This document shows, one piece after another, positions 9,116 through 16,261 of a stretch of DNA of 64,000 nt. Numbering within the stretch: position 1 is the first letter of the stretch; each line of letters begins with the position of its first letter. Source of the DNA: Minthousia sp045628125 (lineage in GTDB: Bacteria > Bacteroidota > Bacteroidia > Bacteroidales > Bacteroidaceae); the NCBI GenBank assembly GCA_045628125.1, contig JAZQPA010000199.1:18186-82185 (forward strand), read 5' to 3'. A program made the translations under genes and the position numbers. Below the pieces are notes generated by a model, which was not told where the DNA came from, did no database searches, and was given only the letters and a program-made list of their open reading frames with translations.

Positions 9116-9153
9116 ATTGCAAAGTTAGCGCTAAATTTCTTAATTTTGCAAAA
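9116..9153. promoter_or_regulatory. Overlapping divergent promoters of the VanZ-like and NSS transporter genes
   Basis: Plus strand: ATTG at 9116-9119 (-33) and TAATTTTG at 9141-9148 (-7), 21-nt spacer, for the transporter at 9192. Minus strand: TTTTG at 9153-9149 (-33) and TAACTTTG at 9127-9120 (-7), also 21 nt, for the VanZ-like gene. Each -7 box lies on or next to the other promoter's -33 box, so polymerase can probably hold only one at a time. Confidence 0.7.
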
Positions 9154-9191
9154 TATTTTGAGCGATTTGCTTTCAAATTGATATATAGTGT

Positions 9192-10574
9192 ATGTCGAGT
9201 GAAATAAAACACAACGGTTTTGCCAGTAAGTTAGGTGCTATTTTGGCTGCAGCAGGTTCTGCTGTTGGTTTGGGTAATATCTGGCGTTTCCCAACAGAAA
9301 CGGGCGCTAATGGAGGTGCAGCATTTATCCTTATTTATATATTGTTCATGCTGCTTTTAGGTTTGCCTGTAATGATCAGTGAATTTGTCATTGGCCGTTA
9401 TAGCCAGAAGAACGTGTCAGAATCTTTCTGTTCCATGAGTGGAGGGAAGAAGGCTTGGAAGTTTATGGGCCTTATTCCTATGGGTGCAGCCTTTCTGGTG
9501 CTCAGTTATTATGCAGTGGTGGCAGGATGGACTTTGTATTATGCCGTGCTGGCGGGTATGAATGATTTTGCAGGAAAGGATGCCGCTCAGTATGCGGCCG
9601 ATTTTGCTGCATTCTCTTCCGATCCTGTTCAGCCATGGATTTGGATGGCTTTGATACTGGCTATGACTTGCGGTATTGTGGCTATGGGTGTCCAGAAGGG
9701 TATAGAGCGTGGTGCTAAGGTGATGATGCCTATCCTATTCATTTTTATTGTGGTGCTTGTGGTTTGCTCGCTAACTTTGCCTAATGCATCGTTGGGCTTG
9801 TCATTTCTGCTGAAGCCTGATTTCAGTAAGGTTACTGGTTCTACCGTATTGTCGGCTATGGGTCAGGCATTCTTCTCCCTGAGTGTGGGCCTCTGCTGCT
9901 TGTGTACATACGCATGCTATTTCCGCAAGGATGTCGATTTGATTAAAGATGGTGCCAGTGTGGCATCCATCGATACATTGGTAGCCTTGTGCTCAGGTCT
10001 GATTATTTTCCCTGCGGTATATTCTATTCCAGGCCTGCAGCCCGATGCTGGTCCTTCACTGGTGTTCATCACCTTGCCAAACGTATTTCAGCAGGTGTTC
10101 GGTGATTTGCCGGTGCTGGCTTATTCCTTTTCACTGATGTTCTACTTGCTGCTGGTTATGGCTGCGCTTACCTCTTCCATTAGTATGTTGGAGATGGGTG
10201 CTGCTTACTTCGAACAGAATTTTGGCATCAGTCGTGTGAAGTGTGCTATAGGTGTAACCTGTGTATGCCTGCTGCTTGGAACCTGCTGCTCTTTGTCATT
10301 CGGCATTTGGAGCGATGTGACAGTTGCAGGTATGGGATTCTTTGATTTATTCGACTATCTGGTGGCTAAGTTCATCATGCCGGTAGGTAGCCTTTTGATC
10401 ACCATCTTCGTAGGATGGGTAGTAGACGAGAATATCATAAAGAGCGAGATAACCAATGGCGGCACATTGCGCCAGCCATTGTATCCAGCCTATATGGTGC
10501 TGGTGCGTTATTTTGCACCTATATGCATCATTTTGATATTCTTGAACGAGTTGGGATTGTTTAGTTGGTTATAA
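9192..10574 (+). CDS. Sodium-dependent transporter, NSS (SNF) family, copy 1
   Basis: A 460-residue polytopic protein with about 11-12 membrane segments. The first helix has AAAGSAVGLGNIWRFP, the unwound sodium- and substrate-binding signature of neurotransmitter:sodium symporters (LeuT/TnaT/MhsT group). Bacterial members take up amino acids with sodium. The substrate cannot be assigned. It is followed after 31 nt by a second transporter of the same family with clear similarity along the whole length (for example shared VQKGIERGAKVMMP / VQKGIERASKVLMP and GPSLVFITLPNVF), so the pair arose by tandem duplication and is probably co-transcribed. Confidence 0.93.
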   Translation: MSSEIKHNGFASKLGAILAAAGSAVGLGNIWRFPTETGANGGAAFILIYILFMLLLGLPVMISEFVIGRYSQKNVSESFCSMSGGKKAWKFMGLIPMGAAFLVLSYYAVVAGWTLYYAVLAGMNDFAGKDAAQYAADFAAFSSDPVQPWIWMALILAMTCGIVAMGVQKGIERGAKVMMPILFIFIVVLVVCSLTLPNASLGLSFLLKPDFSKVTGSTVLSAMGQAFFSLSVGLCCLCTYACYFRKDVDLIKDGASVASIDTLVALCSGLIIFPAVYSIPGLQPDAGPSLVFITLPNVFQQVFGDLPVLAYSFSLMFYLLLVMAALTSSISMLEMGAAYFEQNFGISRVKCAIGVTCVCLLLGTCCSLSFGIWSDVTVAGMGFFDLFDYLVAKFIMPVGSLLITIFVGWVVDENIIKSEITNGGTLRQPLYPAYMVLVRYFAPICIILIFLNELGLFSWL

Positions 10575-10605
10575 TATAGGATAAGTAAAAGAGAGTATAA
10601 GTAAG

Positions 10606-11976
10606 ATGGAACAGGTAACTAGAGGTAATTTCGGATCAAAATTGGGTGCTATCCTGGCAGCGGCAGGTTCTGCTATCGGTTTGGGAAATGTTTGGCGTTT
10701 TCCTTATGAGACCGGTGCCAATGGTGGTGGTGCTTTTCTGGTATTGTATTTGTGCTGCGTATTGATTATTGGTGTGCCTTTGATGGTGGCAGAGTTTGCT
10801 GTTGGCCGTCGCAGCCGTACCAACAATTATCGTGCATTCCCCACATTGGGTGCTACGGGTGCTTGGAAATATGTGGGTTTCCTTTGTGTGTTGACCGGTT
10901 GGCTGATTCTTTGCTACTATGTTGTAGTTCAAGGATGGACAATCGAATATGTGGTTCAGGCGGGTGCCAACGGTTTGGCTGGTAAAACTCCTGCAGATTA
11001 TGCATCCGATTTCACCACTTTTGTCAGCAATCCTATCAAACCATTGTTGTATTTGTTCTTATCTGTGGGTTTGACATTGGGCGTTATTCTGATGGGCGTT
11101 CAGAAGGGTATCGAGCGCGCCTCAAAGGTGCTGATGCCTATGCTGTTTGTCTTTATCGTCATTTTGGTGGGTTGTTCTGTCACCCTTCCAGGTGCTTCAG
11201 AAGGTATTAAGTTCTTGCTGCTTCCTGATTTCAGCAAGGTTACCCCTGCCACTTTCCTTGCAGCTATGGGACAGGCCTTTTTCTCACTGAGTATCGGTAT
11301 GGGATGTCTTTGTACCTATGCATCTTATTTCCCTAAGGAGGCAAACCTGTTTGGTAATGCACTGAACATTGCGGGTATCGATACCTTGATTGCTATCCTT
11401 TCGGGTTTGATTATTTTCCCTGCAGCCTATGCGGTAGGCATCGAGCCAGGTGCCGGTCCTTCGCTGGTGTTCATCACCTTGCCTAATGTGTTCTATCAGG
11501 CCTTTGGTCAGTGGCCTTGGCTGGCTTATGCATTCTCGCTGATGTTCTACCTGCTGTTGGCTATGGCTGCGCTTACATCGGCCATCTCACTGCTCGAACC
11601 TGCTACCTTGTGGATTCACGAGGAGTTCCATATCCGTCGTCGTTACGCAGCTCCTATTGCTACTGCTGTCTGCGTGATAGTGGGTGTTGCGTGCTCCTTG
11701 TCTATGGGTATTTGGGATGATTATAAGATTTTCGGCATGAATTTGTTCGACTTCTTCGACTTCACCACTGCTAAGATCATGTTGCCTTTGGGTGGTCTGC
11801 TCACCGCTTTATTTGTGGGCTGGAAGATGGACAAGAAGGCTCTGTTGAGCGAGATATCAAACGAGCGCATGTTGCCACAAACCTTGATTCGTATCTATTA
11901 TGCGTTGATTCGTGTTATTCTGCCATTGGCAATCGTTGCCATTTTCCTGAATGAGTTAGGATTGTTCGGATTCTGA
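10606..11976 (+). CDS. Sodium-dependent transporter, NSS (SNF) family, copy 2
   Basis: A 456-residue paralogue of the preceding gene, with the same helix-1 signature (AAAGSAIGLGNVWRFP), a similar helix pattern and a similar end (FLNELGLFGF). Duplicated NSS genes may differ in substrate; residues that line the pocket differ in places (for example around GACSVTL/CSLTL and the helix-3 region), which suggests divergence rather than a gene-dosage copy, but this is inference. The two may also be assembled as one operon from the promoter at 9116-9148. It ends about 30 nt before a long hairpin. Confidence 0.93.
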   Translation: MEQVTRGNFGSKLGAILAAAGSAIGLGNVWRFPYETGANGGGAFLVLYLCCVLIIGVPLMVAEFAVGRRSRTNNYRAFPTLGATGAWKYVGFLCVLTGWLILCYYVVVQGWTIEYVVQAGANGLAGKTPADYASDFTTFVSNPIKPLLYLFLSVGLTLGVILMGVQKGIERASKVLMPMLFVFIVILVGCSVTLPGASEGIKFLLLPDFSKVTPATFLAAMGQAFFSLSIGMGCLCTYASYFPKEANLFGNALNIAGIDTLIAILSGLIIFPAAYAVGIEPGAGPSLVFITLPNVFYQAFGQWPWLAYAFSLMFYLLLAMAALTSAISLLEPATLWIHEEFHIRRRYAAPIATAVCVIVGVACSLSMGIWDDYKIFGMNLFDFFDFTTAKIMLPLGGLLTALFVGWKMDKKALLSEISNERMLPQTLIRIYYALIRVILPLAIVAIFLNELGLFGF

Positions 11977-12004
11977 TAGGCAGTTGAATCATCTTGATAT
12001 TCCG

Positions 12005-12045
12005 ATGACCGGTGCAATGCATTACTTATGCTTTGCACCGGTCAT
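12005..12045 (+). terminator. Long hairpin downstream of the NSS pair
   Basis: ATGACCGGTGCAA (12005-12017) pairs perfectly with TTGCACCGGTCAT (12033-12045), and the loop can add a short GCAT/ATGC stem. No T-run follows, so it may act as an RNA 3'-end stabiliser or weak terminator. The rest of the 11977-12309 gap holds only the GH32 promoter box; nothing else was recognised. Confidence 0.55.
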
Positions 12046-12195
12046 TACTTATCTATCGTGCTGATCATTGGTAATGATTAGTTTTATGTCAGGTAAATGG
12101 AATGTTTCTGTCACCACCAATGATTCTCCATTAAGACCTTTGAGTGATTTTCTTAAATTTATGATTCAAAATAGGAAAAAATCGGCAAAAAGAAC

Positions 12196-12203
12196 TATAT
12201 TTG
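12196..12203 (+). promoter_or_regulatory. -7 box of the GH32 gene
   Basis: TATATTTG followed by C fits the Bacteroidota -7 consensus TAnnTTTG; no good -33 TTTG is seen at the expected spacing, as is common for genes needing an activator. It predicts a roughly 100-nt leader before the start at 12310. Confidence 0.5.
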
Positions 12204-12309
12204 CAAGAGTATGAACTAATATTGCGCATCAATTTGTAATAATGTGTCTATCTTAGCGCTTATAAGATTATTAATCAACAGGACAAAACAAAAATTAGAT
12301 ATAAGTACC

Positions 12310-14109
12310 ATGAAGAAAACTTTTCTTTTTGCTGTAGCATTGGCTTGTTGCAGCATGGCTATGGCTCAGCAGACTGGGTTAAACATCAGTCACTTGAGCG
12401 CTACTCATAGCATGATTCGTGTTCAGCAGCCACAAAAGTATTTGCTGCTTCCTATCGAGGAGAAAGCTCCCGAGGCAACAATTAACGTCCTTTCCGATAC
12501 TAAAACCGATCAGTCTTTTACCGCTCACTTGGCAATCAACAAGGTGGATTATTACGTGCCATTCAATCTGGATGCTTACAAAGGCCATAATGTCATCCTG
12601 GATGTCCGCGCACGTGTGGATCGTAACCAGGCTCGTGATGTCAAAACTGACGTGTGTTGGAATGAGATGAAGCTGAGCCAGACCTTCGATACCACTAACC
12701 GCGAGCAGTATCGTCCCGATTATCATTTTACTCCTGCATACGGTTGGATGAACGATCCGAACGGTATGGTTTACAAGGATGGTGAGTGGCACCTGTTCTA
12801 CCAGTATAACCCATACGCTTCGGTTTGGGGTAATATGAACTGGGGTCATGCCATCAGTCGTGACTTGGTGAACTGGGAGCATCTGCCTGTTGCTATTGCA
12901 CCTGATGGATTGGGTACTGCATTCAGCGGTAGCTGCGTTGTCGACAAAGACAATACCGCGGGTTTTGGTAAGAATGCCATCATCGCCATGTACACCAGTG
13001 CGGGTGCAAACCAGACTCAGAGTTTGTGTTACAGTACCGACAATGGCCGTACTTTCCAAAAATATGCCGGTAATCCGGTGCTGACCAGTGATATTCCTGA
13101 CTTTCGTGACCCGAATATGTTCTGGAATGATAAGATTGGCAAGTGGAATTTAATCATGGCTTCCGGTCAGGAAATGCGTCTGTATTCTTCTCCGAACTTG
13201 AAGGATTGGACAGAGGAGAGCCGTTTCGGCTTGGGCTATGGTGCTCACGGAGGTGTTTGGGAGTGCCCTGACCTGATGGAGGTTCCTGTAGAGGGAACTA
13301 CCGAGACCAAATGGGTTTTGGTTTGTAATCTGAATCCTGGTGGAATCTTCGGTGGAAGTGCTACCCAGTATTTCGTTGGCGATTTTGACGGTCATAAATT
13401 TACCTGTGAGTCTAAACCTGAGACCACCAAATGGATGGATTGGGGTAAGGATCACTATGCAACCGTTTCTTTCAGCAATGCTCCGGATAATCGCCGTACT
13501 GTTCTCGCATGGATGAGCAATTGGCAGTATGCCAATGCCGTTCCTACCCAGCAGTATCGTAGTGCAATGAGTATTGCCCGTGACTTGAAACTGTACAAGA
13601 AAGATGGTGAGCACTACCTGAGTGTGAAACCTTCTCCTGAAAATGAAGCTATGCGTGGAACCGTTGAGGCCAAGACCGTGGGTTCTGTTAGTGGCAGTAA
13701 ATTGCTGAAGGATGCCTTGTCCGGAAAGAACAATAAGGCCGAGATTGCCGTCACATTTACTCCTGGTTCTGCCAAGACCTTTGGTATCGAGTTGAGCAAC
13801 GACAATGGCGAGAAGGTTGTGATGACTTATGACCTTGCTCAGATGACCTATGCCATGGACAGAACCCAGAGTGGTAAAACCGATTTCTCTGATAATTTTG
13901 CTGCTGTAACTACTGCTCCAATCGAGAAGCAGAAGGCCTATAAGCTGCGTTTGTTCCTGGATCATAGTAGTGTGGAGGCTTTCGATGGTAACGGCCGTTT
14001 TGCCATGACTAATTTGGTCTTCCCTAATGCTCCTTATCAGCATATCCGTGTGTTCAGCACAGGTGGTAGCACTAAGGTGAATGCAATGAATGTGTATAAT
14101 CTAAAATAA
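12310..14109 (+). CDS. Secreted GH32 fructosidase (levanase/inulinase/invertase type)
   Basis: A 599-residue protein with a signal peptide ending AMAQ; the start at 12310 is chosen over an in-frame ATG at 12244 because only it gives a clean signal peptide. An N-terminal beta domain (about 25-130) precedes the GH32 five-bladed propeller. The three catalytic motifs are intact: WMNDPNG with nucleophile Asp149, RDP with Asp267, and ECPD with acid/base Glu318; a C-terminal beta-sandwich follows. GH32 enzymes cut beta-fructosyl bonds of levan, inulin or sucrose. It leads an operon with a sugar permease and a fructokinase, which supports fructose as the product. Levan versus inulin preference cannot be told. 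Confidence 0.93.
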   Translation: MKKTFLFAVALACCSMAMAQQTGLNISHLSATHSMIRVQQPQKYLLLPIEEKAPEATINVLSDTKTDQSFTAHLAINKVDYYVPFNLDAYKGHNVILDVRARVDRNQARDVKTDVCWNEMKLSQTFDTTNREQYRPDYHFTPAYGWMNDPNGMVYKDGEWHLFYQYNPYASVWGNMNWGHAISRDLVNWEHLPVAIAPDGLGTAFSGSCVVDKDNTAGFGKNAIIAMYTSAGANQTQSLCYSTDNGRTFQKYAGNPVLTSDIPDFRDPNMFWNDKIGKWNLIMASGQEMRLYSSPNLKDWTEESRFGLGYGAHGGVWECPDLMEVPVEGTTETKWVLVCNLNPGGIFGGSATQYFVGDFDGHKFTCESKPETTKWMDWGKDHYATVSFSNAPDNRRTVLAWMSNWQYANAVPTQQYRSAMSIARDLKLYKKDGEHYLSVKPSPENEAMRGTVEAKTVGSVSGSKLLKDALSGKNNKAEIAVTFTPGSAKTFGIELSNDNGEKVVMTYDLAQMTYAMDRTQSGKTDFSDNFAAVTTAPIEKQKAYKLRLFLDHSSVEAFDGNGRFAMTNLVFPNAPYQHIRVFSTGGSTKVNAMNVYNLK

Positions 14110-14116
14110 TCTGATC

Positions 14117-15274
14117 ATGAAAAAGAACTTCTATCTCACACTTATCCCCGTGATGCTTTGCTTCTTCGCCATGGGATTTGTGGACTTGGTGGGTATTGCC
14201 TCCAATTATGTGAAAGAGGATTTGGGCTTGACCGATTCACAGGCCAACCTGTTCCCATCTTTGGTATTCTTCTGGTTCCTGTTATTCTCAGTACCTACTG
14301 GCATGCTGATGAATAAGATTGGCCGCAAGAAGACCGTATTGTTGAGTTTGATTGTTACTGCATTGTCATTGCTGATTCCCGTTTTTGGCGAGACTTACAT
14401 GACCATGCTGATTTCCTTCTCTCTGTTGGGTATCGGTAATGCCCTGATGCAGACTTCATTGAATCCATTGCTGTCATCCATTATCTCTGGCGATAAGCTG
14501 GCTAGTAGTTTGACCTTTGGTCAGTTTGTTAAGGCTATTGCTTCTTTCTTGGCTCCATACATTGCCATGTGGGGTGCTGTACAGGCAATGCCTTCATTCG
14601 GCTTGGGTTGGAGAGTGCTGTTCCCCGTTTATCTGGTTATCGGAATCGCAGCTATCGTATTGCTGGGCATCACTCCTATCGAGGAGGAGAAGTCCGAGGG
14701 TAAGGCCAGTGGTTTTGCTGATTGCTTCAAGCTGTTGGGCAACCCAATGATTCTGTTCTGCTTCCTGGGTATCATGTGCCATGTGGGTATTGATGTCGGA
14801 ACTAACACCACCGCGCCTAAATTGCTGATGGAGCGTGTAGGCATGGACCTGAACGAGGCAGCTTTTGCTACCAGTTTGTACTTCATTTTCCGTACTATCG
14901 GTTGCTTCAGCGGTTCCATCATTTTGAGCAAGATGAGCAACAAGCTGTTTTTCGCTATCAGCGTGGTATTTATGGCTGCTTCTATGGCTTTGATGAGCTT
15001 CGGTGCCAGCAAGATGATTCTGTATATCGCTATCGCTCTGGTAGGTTATGGTAACAGTAACATCTTCTCTATCTGCTTTGCTAACGCTATGCAGACCTTG
15101 CCAACCAAGAAGAATGAGGTCTCAGGTTTGATGATCATGGGTTTGTTCGGTGGTGCCATTTTCCCATTGGCTATGGGTTATGCCAGTGACGCTATGGGTC
15201 AGTTGGGCGCAGTTATCGTCATGGCTGTTGGTGTTTGTTACCTGCTGTTCTTCATTAGTAAGATAAAAAAGTAA
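14117..15274 (+). CDS. Sugar MFS permease (FucP/GluP-like), probably fructose import
   Basis: A 385-residue transporter with 12 predicted membrane helices. The N-terminal FFAMGFVDLVGIASNYVKEDLGL and the MNKIGRKKT loop-2 motif place it in the FucP-like (FGHS) branch of the major facilitator superfamily, which imports hexoses with protons or sodium. It starts 7 nt after the GH32 stop and ends 13 nt before the fructokinase start, so one transcript should carry all three. From context it brings the fructose released in the periplasm across the inner membrane. No SusC/SusD pair is present here. Confidence 0.87.
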   Translation: MKKNFYLTLIPVMLCFFAMGFVDLVGIASNYVKEDLGLTDSQANLFPSLVFFWFLLFSVPTGMLMNKIGRKKTVLLSLIVTALSLLIPVFGETYMTMLISFSLLGIGNALMQTSLNPLLSSIISGDKLASSLTFGQFVKAIASFLAPYIAMWGAVQAMPSFGLGWRVLFPVYLVIGIAAIVLLGITPIEEEKSEGKASGFADCFKLLGNPMILFCFLGIMCHVGIDVGTNTTAPKLLMERVGMDLNEAAFATSLYFIFRTIGCFSGSIILSKMSNKLFFAISVVFMAASMALMSFGASKMILYIAIALVGYGNSNIFSICFANAMQTLPTKKNEVSGLMIMGLFGGAIFPLAMGYASDAMGQLGAVIVMAVGVCYLLFFISKIKK

Positions 15275-15287
15275 AAATAAGAATGTC

Positions 15288-16190
15288 ATGAGCACTATTC
15301 AGAAATTAAGCAAAGAATATATAGTAGGTTTGGGAGAAATCTTATTCGATTGTCTTCCTGAAGGTAAGAAGTTGGGTGGCGCCCCAGCAAACTTTGCATA
15401 CCATGCTTCTCAGTTTGGCTTGAACGGTATCGCTGTCAGTGCCATCGGCCCTGATGAATTGGGTAAGGAAGTGTTGGATCAGCTTGGTGAAAAGAATCTG
15501 CAAACTCGTCTTGAGACGGTAGATTATCCTACTGGCACTGTACAGGTAACCCTTTCGGGTGAGGGTATACCTCAGTACGACATCTGCGAGGGGGTGGCTT
15601 ACGACAACATTCCTTGGACTCCGGAAATCGAGGCTATTGCCAAGGAGACAAAAGCTGTATGTTTCGGCACTTTGGCTCAGCGCAACGAGGTTTCACGTTC
15701 TACCATCCAGAAGTTCCTGGAGGCTATGCCAGAGGATAGCGTGAAGATTTATGATATCAATCTGCGCCAGCATTTCTATAATCAGACATTGATTGAAGAT
15801 AACCTGCGCCGCTGCAACATCTTGAAGATCAATGATGAGGAACTGGAAGTCCTGGGCGAAATGTTCGGTTATCCAGATCTGACTCCAGAGAATAAATGCT
15901 GGATTCTGTTGTCAAAATACAACTTGGATGCTCTTATTCTGACATGCGGTACCGATGGAAGCTATGCTTTCACTCCTGGCCAGATTTCATTCCAACCAAC
16001 TCCTAAAGTAACCGTAGCAGATACCGTAGGTGCAGGTGATTCATTTACCTCGGCTTTCTGTAGTGCAATGTTGAAAGGCAAATCAGTAGCCGAGGCACAC
16101 AAGTTGGCAGTCGAGGTTTCTGCTTTTGTGTGCACACAGAACGGTGCCATGCCAGTTCTTCCAGAGGAATTGACCGGCATAGGCAAATAA
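15288..16190 (+). CDS. PfkB-family fructokinase
   Basis: A 300-residue ribokinase/PfkB family kinase. It starts with the VGLGEILFDCLPEGKKLGGAPANFAYHASQFG sugar-binding part (abbreviated: GGAPANFA) and has the catalytic anion-hole signature DTVGAGDSFTSAF near the end, with Asp of GAGD as base. Family members phosphorylate fructose, ribose, 2-keto-3-deoxygluconate or nucleosides; fructokinase is the best fit given the GH32 and permease genes directly upstream, giving fructose 6-phosphate for glycolysis. It closes the three-gene operon. Confidence 0.9.
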   Translation: MSTIQKLSKEYIVGLGEILFDCLPEGKKLGGAPANFAYHASQFGLNGIAVSAIGPDELGKEVLDQLGEKNLQTRLETVDYPTGTVQVTLSGEGIPQYDICEGVAYDNIPWTPEIEAIAKETKAVCFGTLAQRNEVSRSTIQKFLEAMPEDSVKIYDINLRQHFYNQTLIEDNLRRCNILKINDEELEVLGEMFGYPDLTPENKCWILLSKYNLDALILTCGTDGSYAFTPGQISFQPTPKVTVADTVGAGDSFTSAFCSAMLKGKSVAEAHKLAVEVSAFVCTQNGAMPVLPEELTGIGK

Positions 16191-16230
16191 CGTTTGCCGC
16201 CCCATTTCAGGTATAGAGTATTGGATATAG

Positions 16231-16238
16231 TATCTTTG
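16231..16238 (+). promoter_or_regulatory. -7 box of the GH89 gene
   Basis: TATCTTTG matches TAnnTTTG and lies 24 nt before the GH89 start, predicting a leader of only about 15-20 nt and separating this gene from the fructan operon. Confidence 0.55.
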
Positions 16239-16261
16239 TAAAAACTGAAAATCTGCATGTC

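Noticed and set aside
12086..12214. A 42-codon ATG-led frame in front of the GH32 gene
   Set aside because: It spans the predicted -7 box of the GH32 promoter, has no ribosome binding site, and the residue pattern is not family-like.
12244..12309. Upstream ATG for the GH32 protein
   Set aside because: The added 22 residues lack signal features and the good signal peptide starts at 12310.
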